The position numbers and the translations under genes are program-made. The notes beneath the pieces are model-generated. The model saw only the letters and a list, made by a program, of their open reading frames with translations, ran no database searches and was not told the origin of the DNA. A stretch of DNA of 64,000 nt from assembly GCA_964035545.1 (NCBI GenBank), contig CAXIUT010000099.1, positions 34,021 to 98,020 on the forward strand. Direction: 5' to 3'. The stretch is from Bugula neritina (Eukaryota; Bryozoa; Gymnolaemata; Cheilostomatida; Bugulidae). Numbering within the stretch: the first letter of the stretch is position 1; every line of letters starts with the position of its first letter. This document shows positions 20,678 through 30,815 of the stretch, piece by piece.

Positions 20678-20776
20678 CCCAACCCCAACCCCAACCCCAA
20701 CCCCAACCCCAACCCCAACCCCAACCCCAACCCCAACCCCAACCCCAACCCCAACCCCAACCCCAACCCCAACCCC
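20678..20776 (+). repeat. Left-end telomere (CCCCAA)n of the right chromosome
   Basis: 99 nt of perfect C4A2 repeat. Unique sequence starts at 20777. Confidence 0.97.
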
Positions 20777-20829
20777 TTATTCATGTATTCAATAATTATT
20801 CAAAGATATTTATATTTGAATAATATTGG

Positions 20830-22778
20830 ATGCAGTCTAGAAAGTAGCAATTAACTCCTAGAGATAAATAAAAAAATGACAAAGTTAAAGTTATTCTGAG
20901 AGTTCGTCCTTTCTTTAACAGCTAGGAACCTTAGTAATTTGTTTCTCAACAACCTGTACTTTTCTTATCATCTAGAATCAATCGATATCAATCAACAAAC
21001 CAGGTTTTACATCTTTTATGAAATTTAGCTTTGTTCAGCATATTGCTCATAATTCTTAAATTGGATAAAGTCAAAAATAAATATTTTCTTCTGTTGAAGA
21101 GGCTGTAAAATGTGTCTTTGAAGGAATAGATTCAACTATTTTTGCTTAGTAAATATTAAGATATCTAGTGGTCAAACTGGAGCAGGAAAAACTTATACAA
21201 TAATTGGAGATTGTCCTTAAAATAATGCAGATAATGACTTATACAAAAATACAATATGTAGTATTGGACGTGGAATTTTACCTAGAGCTCTCTAAATAAT
21301 TTTCTAAGAACATAGAAAAAAAAGAAATAGTAGGATAACTATCAGCTTTTATGAGATTTATAATGAAAAAATCTTTGATTTGCTGACTAATGGAATGAAA
21401 GCTTTATAAATCAGATAATCTAAAAGTGGATAAATAAGTATCCTTGGATTGACTAGTATCGAAGTAATCAATCTAAAAGAAGCTATTAATTATCTAGCAT
21501 AAGGCATAAAAGTAGTTATTTTATTATTTAGAATCGATCAACTAGCTCTACTTCAGTCAATATTAAGAGTTCTCGTTCTCATTCAATTTTTCACCTTAAA
21601 TATGAAAAGTTAGTTGTTAATCCCTAAACAAAATAGCATGAAGTTATTGTGGCTAATGTAAATATATATTTACAAAGCTTCGAGTTGTAGATCTGGCTGG
21701 TTCTTAAAAATTCAATATTTCTCCTGATCTTCCTCAAAGTTAAAAAGATATCAAGTTACTTTAGTTGAGATCAATAAACGGTAGTTTGTCAAAACTTGGT
21801 CACTGTATATCAGCATTAACGATTCAATCAAGGACTCATATTCCTGTTCGAGATTCTAAATTAACAAGAATATTGAGTTAGTCTTTAATTGGTTCAGGTA
21901 AGATAAGACTTATTATTTGTGTTTCTCCATCTATATCAAGTATGTAAATTAATCAATATTTAGGAATTAGACTTCATCTACTTTACAGTTTGCTGATAGA
22001 GTTAAAAAAGCTGTTTTTTAAAAGCCTGTAAATTCAAATACATAGAAAAAGAAATTTATTGATTATGAAGAATTTATTTTGTTACAGTAATAATTAGAAC
22101 AAGAAAAACAAAAAAGATAAGAGCTTTAAAAAGTTGTAATGAATCTTAAAATTCAACCTAATGAAATGAAACTATTAATTTAAAATTAAAAATTAAAGGA
22201 ATAACTAACTACCCTTAAAGAACAACTTAAAATTCATCATCATGATAGGTTAAATACAAGTCAGATTAAAAATAGAGATAATAAGAAAAGTTTGTCTCCT
22301 AATTCAGTTAGCAATCCTTATACTCGATCTAGTTTTCCATACAAAGCTGGTTTTCAACAGAAAGTGACAAGTACTCTCATCTTTAAAATAGGATAATGCA
22401 GTTCAAATCAAGCAAACTCGTACACCTCCTAAACTGGCATCTCGATCATCGAAGGACTATGAAAGCAAATCTCAAAAAATGAGTTTGGATGATCCTCAAT
22501 TATACATGAAGAAGAAGACAACAAAGTAGCCTTCATTCAAGAACAAAATAAAGCTGTTTATGTAGAAATCATAAATTGACTGTTAGTTGTAGGAGAAAGT
22601 CAAACAAAAATTGACAGAGATAAGTAATGATATTGTTATTCAGAGCAGGAGATATCGAATGGTAACAAAGAGTGGTTGTAGAACGATCAGGAAGAATCTT
22701 TATGGAAATGATTGGTATATTCCATTAAATGATGTGATTAATGGTTTGAGTATAGCTTCATTGTAGACAACAAGATGA
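20830..22778 (+). CDS. Kinesin motor protein
   Basis: ATG 20830, TGA 22776-22778, about 606 aa. Five 20-nt introns (20956-20975, 21149-21168, 21512-21531, 21658-21677, 21944-21963) restore a continuous motor domain: [11 protein letters not shown]-loop [25 protein letters not shown], switch I NR...SSRSHSIF, switch II VVDLAGS, and [14 protein letters not shown] further frame change near 22364-22391 needs an intron of about 28 nt. A short coiled coil follows ([14 protein letters not shown]). It moves cargo or organises microtubules using ATP; the subfamily is not clear. The start codon is only 54 nt from the telomere repeat, so promoter and 5' UTR must be very short. Confidence 0.9.
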
Positions 22779-22827
22779 TATCTTAATTTTGTTGTTCAGT
22801 CGGAAGCAGAAGTTATAAATATAAAAA

Positions 22828-23592
22828 TCAATGAAAATGTTTTTATGTTGCTAATTACAACTAATGAATGATATTTAGATAGTACTATTTTTACGACATC
22901 CAACTTTGCTTCCATTTCATCCATTCCAATTGATCATTATTGAATTTGCTTTCCAAATCGTTATATAAACGCATCAATGAATTTATTTTATCTTTCAGTT
23001 GGTCGATCTTACTTAAATCTTGTCGAAGTTCATCGATCTCTATGGTCTTTTTGTGTTGATCATGGACTAACTTTTTTATTCTTTCATCCATTTTATCGAT
23101 TATTTCTTCGTACATTTTTGATTGTTTAGATATCATGTCTAATTTTAGTTTTAGCTATCTGATTTAGCCACTTTATTTCTTTATTGTTCCTCGTAAATCA
23201 GTATAATTATCAGATGATAAATTTTGATACTTTTAGCTACTACGTACACTAGAATTAACACTCTACCTTTTGAATTTTCCAAGTTATTTCCTCAAATACT
23301 AATTCTATTCTTTCAAAGTTGCATTTTCTTTGGAAATATTTTTTACTTGATTTTCTAATTTTTAATAATTATCATTGGGAACTGTTGTATTACGTACATT
23401 ATTTTGTTGTTGAGGGATCTATTGTTTTCCTCTTGATATTTGATAAAAGTTTGTTGGAGACTGATTAGCTCCAATACTCATCGTTAGTGATAAATTCTTG
23501 GTTGATTGGGCGTGGGTTAGAGTATTTTTGGGACTTTAAGGACGCAGGTTAGAATATGTTTGTTTGTAAAGAGGCTGGCGACCAGGAATCAT
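22828..23592 (-). CDS. Coiled-coil protein, hypothetical (254 aa)
   Basis: ATG 23592 to TGA 22828 in one frame. N-terminal 90 residues are Asn/Gln/Ser-rich and disordered (MIPGRQPLYKQTYSN). Residues about 90-230 have heptad-like charged sequence (ENQVKNISKENATLKEQNQ; MDERIKKLVHDQHKKTIEID). It converges on the kinesin gene with a 49-nt gap. No family recognised; probably a cytoskeletal or basal-body component, by composition only. Confidence 0.7.
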
Positions 23593-23680
23593 TCAAGATA
23601 AAACTAAAAATATAATTAAACGAAGAAAAATAAAAATATATCGAAAAGAGGATTTTATTAATTTTATTAAGGCATAAATT

Positions 23681-24202
23681 TCATCTAAATTTAACAATAT
23701 GATAGAAATCCATGGGTGTTATTTTTCCATCTTAGCTAGCGCTATAAAATGCTTCTTTGATTTCATCTTCTGCTTGATCTCTTTTTTATTTAGGCAGTTT
23801 TTGATAGCTCTAGCTCATTCTATATACTTATAAAAATTAATTCACATCTATAGATCCTGTTTTATTTGGATCTAAAATACCAAATGCCTAATTTATTTTT
23901 TAAATTACATCAGCTAATTAGTTTTTTTATGCCATAGCGAGGTCAATATCTGGATTTAAAAAGATTTTGTAAAATTATTATTGAGATATTGTTGCCTTAG
24001 TTATTTTCTATAGACTTCTAGATAAATGTCTAAAGTATTAAGGATACTGTGTATCTACATGATGATATATTAAAAGAGATAAAAGAGTAGACTTTTCGAT
24101 GACAGGTTCTTTGCTTTTATCAACTGTATTAAATAAAGGTATACTAACTATCGAGTTGAATAATTCTAAAAGTTATGTTTGAATTGCTGATGAGTTATTC
24201 AT
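23681..24202 (-). CDS. EF-hand protein (173 aa)
   Basis: ATG 24202 to TGA 23681, no intron. One clear EF-hand loop is DPNKTGSIDVNQF near residues 115-127 (Asp1, Asn3, Thr5, Ser7, Ile8; Gln instead of Glu at position 12). A weaker second site, SQDGKITPMDFYHI, lies near the C-terminus. It is likely a calcium-responsive regulatory protein. The Gln at loop position 12 may weaken calcium binding. Divergently placed from the peptidase gene (189 nt between start codons). Confidence 0.75.
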
Positions 24203-24391
24203 GTTTAATATTATTATGAATACAAATAGTTTATGGATTTGAATTATTCTGGATAATATCTGAGTAAATATATTTAAGAATAAATAGAACTAAATTTATC
24301 CATATCTCATAAAAATAGGTTAATTTAAAAATATAAGTTGATTAAAGCAGATTATTCTCTTAATAATATTTTATCTAGTGAATATTAAATA

Positions 24392-24974
24392 ATGGTAAAA
24401 ATTCTCCTTTTACTATCTCTAATTTTGTTCATTTCCTGCAGAGACTTCCCTCTTTATAATCAATGCGATCCAAGATGGGCAAACTAAAAATATGCTAACA
24501 CTGTCAATACTATTTGCAAGTCAGGTGATATCATTTCAGCAGTATCAATGGCTCTTTCAGGTACTGGTCATACCATGAACCCTTCAACTTTGAATGCTTG
24601 GCTTAAAAAGAACAAAGGTTTTGATTCAAAGAATCAATATGTTTGGTCATCGATAAATTCACTAGGATTAACTTATGAAGGGAATGGTATCAAATACAAT
24701 AATGAAAATGAATTTAGATGTAGGTTATGTAGTTATAATCAATGTTGATAAAGGTGCTCATTGGGTGTTAGCTACAGGATATTCTGGAAATACTATTAAT
24801 GTTAAAGATTCTCTTCATACAACTACTACTAAATATGATATTAGTCAAATTGTTTCTGGTCATAATGCAGTTTACAAAGTTCCTACTGCCTTACCAAGAT
24901 CTTTTGCGAATAAAAGAGATGAAATTGCTAAAATATCAGGGAGTCATCTATCATCATTATTGGTTGAATATTGA
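24392..24974 (+). CDS. Secreted C39-like cysteine peptidase family protein (183 aa)
   Basis: ATG 24392, intron 24687-24717 (31 nt, GTATC...TTTAG) restoring frame, TGA 24972. Signal peptide VKILLLLSLILFISC. The product resembles peptidase C39-like domains: YNQCDPRW near the start of the domain, a candidate catalytic Cys in TICKSGDIISAVSMAL, His in GAHWVLATGY and Asp in VKDS. The usual CGP after the nucleophile is replaced by CKSGD. Probably a secreted or lysosomal hydrolase; activity inferred. If the 31-nt intron is wrong, a frameshift would be needed at this point. Confidence 0.7.
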
Positions 24975-25010
24975 TTTCTATGATTTATTTGATATAATAA
25001 GGTGATCTAA

Positions 25011-25622
25011 TCATCCACTGTATAATTAAGAGAGGTCTTTCATTTTTTTAAGAAGAGTAGGATCACTTTCATTATCCCATTGTTGGAGTTCGATTCTTTC
25101 TTGCATCTTTTCAAGAGTCTCACGGAGCATTCTAGCGAATTCAATGGACATATCTTCCATCTTTTGTTTAAGGTCTGTAAGTTACTTTTATTTTTGTTTG
25201 AGTTTATCTTCATAGTCAGCTTTAGTGTTCTTTAAAGTTTATTTACTACGTTCTAACTAATACAATTTGTACTGATTTAACTTTCTTTATCTTCAAGTTA
25301 TTTTCTTTTTTAGTCGACTTTTTGTTTCAATTATTGTTAGCTGGTTTCATACTGGTCTGTCATTTTGTTTCTAAGTATTAAATCTTTTACGATATTTATA
25401 GTAGTTTATCCTTTTCTTTTTTGAATTCTTAATCGAGTTAGACAATCTATTTTTTCATATTTCTTTATTAAGTTTTTGAACGATCACATCGTTATTGTTC
25501 CCATACTATTTAAGTCTCTAAAGCTTGGACTTTATTGGTAAGAAATTCAACTTTTTAGGCATTGTCTTCTGCTCCAGGTTCTAGATATGATAGTTATTAC
25601 ATGCTTTCTTCTTTGGACCCAT
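25011..25622 (-). CDS. Coiled-coil protein, possibly DRC12/CCDC153-like (183 aa)
   Basis: ATG 25622 (MGPKKKAQPG...), TGA 25011, with three 20-nt introns whose removal gives one continuous heptad-rich protein. The C-terminus reads ARMLRETLEKMQERIELQQW. The N-terminal PKKK and the LRETLEKM...IELQQWD tail recall the dynein regulatory complex subunit CCDC153/DRC12, a ciliary axoneme protein; this match is from memory of the family and is tentative. Converges on the peptidase with 36 nt between. Confidence 0.65.
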
Positions 25623-25667
25623 TATTTATATTATTACAAGTTACAAAATACAATTTTATTAATATCA

Positions 25668-26758
25668 TCAAACTATATCAAAGTCAATTTATTCCTCTTC
25701 TTTTTGTAATTAATTAGATTAAATATATAATTTAGATTCTTCTTTCTTTTGTTGACTGATTTAAATTGAATTCATTGATTTTTGGTAAATATTCAAGCAT
25801 TTATTGCCACAAAATAATCTTTTTTCCAGAATTAAATTATTTGAATCCATTTTTTTCAAACAATTCCAACAATATTTATAATCAGGAAATTCAGATGAAC
25901 TTTAATTTTTAATCATACAATTAATGCCAATTTCCTTTTATTTTATTGATTTTTTTGGTGAATCATCTTCATTCTTATCTGTTTTAATATTTTCAAATAA
26001 ACTTTTGGATATCATTTATTTTGGATATATTTTAACATTTTTATGTTATTTTTCCATTTATTATACTTAATTTGACCAATGAACTTGCTTTTTATTTTTA
26101 TTTTCATTATTTTTGAAACTACTTGATCTTTGTTTTGGTTTTAATGTCTGCATAATCGATTACATCATTTTCTATTGTTATTCTTACTGAAGTTCTTCAT
26201 GGTATTATTAGTCTTATTAAATATCTTTACATCTATTAATAGGTACAAACTTATTCTATTTTTTTCTATTATTTATGATATCTTCTATGTTTTAAAGGGA
26301 TTTTTTTTAATCTTTTTCTTAAAATTGATTTTGATTTTTTTAGATATATTTTCTCAATTTAATCCTGAATCCAACAGGTATATCTTTCCATTAATCAATA
26401 TCTTCAATATGAATCGATAGTAATTGTTCAAGATTATCAATTTTTTTTTATTTTAGCCTTGGAAATATGTTTTGAATCTTAAGTTGTGTTAAAACTTTAA
26501 GCAGAGAATTATTTTAGTGAAATGATTATTCAGTTGTACTCATTTTTGAATGTGGAGATCCATTTTGATTTTGTTTATTTGAGTAGATAGAATTGGATGT
26601 TTTGTTCATGTTTTTTTATTGTTTTTTCAATTTGATTTGTTCTTTTAGACCTTCTAATTTATCTTTCTTAGTTAATACAAGAGTACTAATTTTTAGGATT
26701 ATCCTTCAAGTATCTTATGATCACTGTTTTTACCGCTCAGTCTTTTGTTTTTCATCAT
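25668..26758 (-). CDS. SAM-domain-like protein with C-terminal CxxC motifs (356 aa)
   Basis: ATG 26758, intron 26667-26686 (20 nt), TGA 25668. A stretch around residues 105-150 (LKIQNIF...NLEQLLSIHIEDIDQW, then GFRIKLRKYI) has the helical pattern of a SAM domain, usually a protein-interaction module. The middle is Lys/Gln-rich. Near the C-terminus, YCWNCLKKM and FCGNKCLNIY form a possible zinc ribbon. Overall function unknown. Confidence 0.65.
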
Positions 26759-26836
26759 TTTTATTATTTAAATCAAGACTCAAAATTATATTATGATTCA
26801 AATATGATAGATATCATTTCATTGTTTCAAACTATT

Positions 26837-27280
26837 TCAAAGTGATTTGGTTGTGAATTTTATATTGTTTTTTTTGTAAAGTTATTGAGCTTGTTAGTAT
26901 GCCTATATACTATTAAAAATGACTCTTTTTTAATCTATTTAACGTACAAAAATCTTCAAAGACTTAATTGGTTCATAAATAGCTTGATATCCTGGACTAT
27001 CGACAAATTTTATTTCTAGCTTGTCTAAAAAATTATTTGGCTTTGCAATAATTGGGTTCTTTTCTTCTTTATATTTATCATGTTTCCATTTATATTCTTA
27101 CTTATCGTGATCTTTGTGAATCTTCTTTTTAAGTACTCCTAATTTTTTTAATTTTTATTATTCATCACTCGATAGGTCACTAGCAGGATCCTATTTCCTT
27201 TATCTTTTCTTCACTTCCTTTTATTTTTGTCTTTTAACATCTGAAAGTGCTTTGAGAAAGGCTTTATTTGTTGCTTTCAT
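26837..27280 (-). CDS. Hypothetical lysine-rich protein (147 aa)
   Basis: ATG 27280 to TGA 26837, one exon. The first 90 residues are very basic (VKRQKQKEVKKRQRKQ; LKKKIHKDHDKQEYKWKHDK), followed by a more hydrophobic segment (FLDKLEIKFVDSPGYQAIYE). Possibly nuclear or nucleolar by charge. No family recognised; an intron near the 3' end cannot be excluded. Confidence 0.6.
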
Positions 27281-27630
27281 CCAATTTTATTCAACTTGTA
27301 AATTATAATTAACTAAAGAAAGGAACATAATTGCACTCTTATTAATTTTAAAATAAATAAAATTCATCTATAAATATCAAAAATAATTTTAAATCAAATG
27401 ATGAGTTTTAAAGAATAAATTGTTATTTTAAAAAGATAAAACTACACTTATTAATCTTTTATATTAAATCAGTTGAAGATGTTTAGCAATAATATATTTT
27501 TATTTAATAAAAAAAGATTGTCTAAAAGGAAAATGTATATCAAAAATATCACAAATAATGATAAAAAGTAGATTTTTAACTTTTCACTTACTTTTTTGTT
27601 TAAAAGAATCCCCCAGATTATAATAATCAG
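27281..27630. other. Divergent intergenic region
   Basis: 350 nt between the start codons of the lysine-rich gene and the kinase gene. AT-rich; presumably holds both promoters. No gene supported. Confidence 0.5.
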
Positions 27631-28616
27631 ATGATTGAAAGCCTTCTGAACCAAAGCAATTCAGTGACTAGTACAATGGGATAATGTCCTCTTGAACTTG
27701 ATAATGTTGGGTAGTATACTATCCACAATAAATTAATTTTGAGTGGACAGGCACTGTACATAACTAAATATTTAGAGTCTATTTAGCAAGTAAATAGGGA
27801 AAGACTTATGTTCTCAAAATATACAAAGCTACTCCAAAGAACATAAGAGCCTATTTAACTTAAGTGCAGATGTTGAAAAAATTATAGCATAAAGGGTTTA
27901 TATCTATGGTGGATAATATCGAAGATGCTAGCATTTGCTGTAATCATGATATTCTGCAATCTCACATCCCTTGTAGTGTTATTGTTATGCCTTATATGGA
28001 AAATGGAGATTTGTTACGTTGGATTTCAACAAAGCATACTTTCTAAGAAAAAGCAGCAAGGTACTTTATTAGACAAATTATATCCCGATTTAGATATTCA
28101 TTATCGAAAAATATTTTTCATAGAGATATTAAACCATAAAATGTCCTTATTGATTCCAATTATAATCCTCTTATTATCGATTTTGGATTAGCTACTGATT
28201 CAACTGTTTCAAGTCATGGTTTTGTTGGAAGTTCAAGATATGCTGCTCCAGAAGTTATCAAAGAAAAGGAGTATACTTCTAAGTGTTAAATATATAGCCT
28301 TGGAATACTGTTTTTTTTCTTATTGACAGGAAAACACCCATATAAAGAGGCTAAAATAACATAGGTGGGGTATCGATTGATGGTAGAAAGAAAATATAGT
28401 CAATTTTGGATTAATTTTTAAAATAAAACTAAAATATTGCTTTCTGACTCTTTCAAACAATTGTTTGTGAGAATGGTGACTCCAGATCCTGTGAAAAGAC
28501 CATCAATTGATGATCTTTTAGATTTTTAGTGGTTTCAAAATAAGACCTTAAGTTAAATTGAATTTTAAAGTTATATGGAGGGATCATTGTAAGAATAGTC
28601 ATTTTAAAAAATATGA
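27631..28616 (+). CDS. Protein kinase (321 aa)
   Basis: ATG 27631, intron 27756-27775 (20 nt) in the glycine-loop region, TGA 28614. Catalytic features: LSGQALVYLASK (degenerate Gly loop), Lys in TYVLKIYKA, FHRDIKPQNVLID, IIDFGLA, YAAPEV, TGKHPY and RPSIDDLL. It is a Ser/Thr kinase of CAMK/ULK-like type. Oddity: the conserved Asp of subdomain IX is Gln (CQIYSLG, TAA codon at 28287). The glycine loop also lacks two glycines. Otherwise it looks active. Little flanking sequence beyond the kinase fold. Confidence 0.85.
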
Positions 28617-28668
28617 TATATTTATTTTTCAGAAACTCTAATAATAAATATTAATATTGAAACTTCTA

Positions 28669-29753
28669 ATGATCTTCGAGCAGAATGAAGGCACTCTGAA
28701 TGCATGGAAAACGGAAATGCATATGTACTAAAAGAATAAAAGAACTAAAAAGCCTTTTGGAAAGACAACTTCATAGATGGAGCATGTAACTCATGAAAAG
28801 ATGAAAGCAAAGGAATGTCTATTCAATCCAGTTCTTCAAACATTTGCTAAAAAAGACGATTAAATAGGAGCAAGCCAAAGTGCATAGCAAAAAAGGGCAA
28901 AATCTCTTATGAATCATCTGGTACATCATCAATCATATAGAAACAAACTGTTAAGTATGAAAAAAATTTTGATATTGTGACTCTGCAGTCAAATGATCCT
29001 TTTGTTCCAAAACCTGATAATAGAAAGCTTGGACCAATCCGAAACGCTTATAATGTGATCAATAATCAGAAAATGCCTTAGTTTTATTTCTAAAAAAGAT
29101 AGATGAGACTTCCAGTTGAAAGAACAAAAAAATTACTTGAACACCATCATCGAGATTTCGACATTGTGAAGAATACTTTTAAAGAAGACAACTAAAAAAA
29201 ATTAAAAGAAGAAATTGATAAAGATAATAAATAAATTTATGGAAAATATTCTAAAACTCATAATTACGATCGAGTTTTTGGCAAATTTTATGATGATAAA
29301 AAAGAAGAGTAATATCAAAAGCATAGAATAGCTGATGAAAAATAACACGGAAAAAATGTTTAAGAAAAACTACCTCCTTCTTATGTTTATAGAGAACCTT
29401 TAATTATTGACTATTCAAAACCTTTGCCTTAAACTTTGAAAATACTTGATTAGAGAAGTAATTACTAAAAAAGAAGGTTTCAAACGAAATATGTGGTTCT
29501 AGATGAGTATGCCAAAAGAAACTAATAATAAGAAGAAAAAACAAACCAAATTTTAAAAAATCATGTGCATTTCGGAAGAGTTCTTGAGGAAAAATATAAA
29601 TAATTTGATATTGTTACAAATAAACAACATAAACCAACTCGAGCTGAAGACCTTTATGGTAAAAAATTAAATGTCCATAGTTGGGAGCAATTAGAAAAAG
29701 AGGCATCTAAGGAAACATCGAAGATGGCTTTCAAAAGTGGAGGCTTCTCATGA
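28669..29753 (+). CDS. Hypothetical protein (354 aa)
   Basis: ATG 28669 (MIFEQNEGTLNAWKTEMHMY), intron 28921-28940 (20 nt), TGA 29751. The protein is basic, with a weak internal repeat of the form F(D/G)...(T/N)...YGK (HHHRDFDIVKNTF; NYDRVFGKFYDD; HVHFGRVLEEKYKQFDIVTN). Similar short repeats occur in ciliate and flagellate axonemal proteins, but I do not recognise the family. It lies 52 nt after the kinase. Confidence 0.65.
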
Positions 29754-29866
29754 ACATATGGTTATTATTAATCATAATCTATTATTTCATATCCATTAAT
29801 TTTGTATTAAATAGATAGGAATAAGATTTGAAATTCAGACTAAAGTGAGCCTGACATAATTAATTG

Positions 29867-30745
29867 ATGAAGAAAAGAGGACCAAAAAAGAACAGATCTT
29901 CCCTAAGTCGTCCAAGTTTTGGAGGAAATAGCAGTACCTCATTTATTCCAGGTCAAGATTCTTTCTCTTTTTCTGAGATTCCTCGAGCAGTTGATGACAG
30001 TCATTCATGTAATTTTTTTCACAACAATCTTCCAAGAAGAACTACCTTTTTCTAGCCTGCTGAAAGTGAGGCAGAGTATGCTCAAATCTATCCTCCAAGT
30101 GTTAAGAAGACACTAAACTAACATAATATTGGATAAGAAAACAATGAAAAAATTTGGAACTTTCTAACGAAATACAATAATGCTAGTCCTGATGATACAA
30201 GTGAAGATGGTTCAAGTCTTAAATTTAACTCCAGAAATACAGAGGGAAATAGTCAGAATATTTTATCATCACTGGGTGAATAAGATTAAACTCCTATTCA
30301 TACAACAGAACATAATATTTCTCCTCATGATATTTCTCCAGATGATATTTCAAAAGTAACTCAAGAAAGAAAAGTAGCCTAGCTTAGTTTCATGAATCTA
30401 AATATTACTCCAAAAATATAAAAACTAAAAGCTTACAATTAAGTTATCCAGTACACTCTTAAGCCTGAATTTCCTCATTTATTAGAAAATAAAAATACAC
30501 TATCAACTACTCAAAGACAAAGATTCATAAATAAAGGAAAAAATATCCCAAAACCGCTTCATTTATTGAGAATTTAAGAAGAAGACGAAGCACACAAAAG
30601 AAGAAAACTTGTCTATAAGGAATTCAACCACTTTGAAGATGAACAGAGGATAACAAGAATGACTCCATTGCGATACTGGCTTGGTGAGAAAATTTCTTAT
30701 AAGGGTTTGAAAGCTAAAGGAAAATGGATCATTTAAGATAAATGA
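29867..30745 (+). CDS. CENP-C-motif protein, candidate centromere protein (292 aa)
   Basis: ATG 29867 to TGA 30743, single exon. N-terminus is basic and disordered (MKKRGPKKNRSSLSRPSF). Near residues 261-280, QRITRMTPLRYWLGEKISY matches the CENP-C motif pattern R..R..PL.YW..E+..Y that binds CENP-A nucleosomes. The rest is low-complexity with repeats NISPHDISPDDIS. The cupin dimerisation domain usual at the C-terminus of CENP-C is absent; the protein ends 12 residues after the motif. An upstream in-frame TTG is not used because an ATG follows directly. The identification rests on one short motif. Confidence 0.6.
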
Positions 30746-30815
30746 TCTTTGATTGATGACTCTAATCATAATATGTAACCATAGTTTATAATTGGATTGA
30801 TAAAAAAGCGGGAGA

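Noticed and set aside
20368-20854. ORFs crossing the N gap made of Gly-Leu, Pro-Asn or Gln-Pro repeats
   Set aside because: Translations of telomere repeats and unknown bases; not genes.
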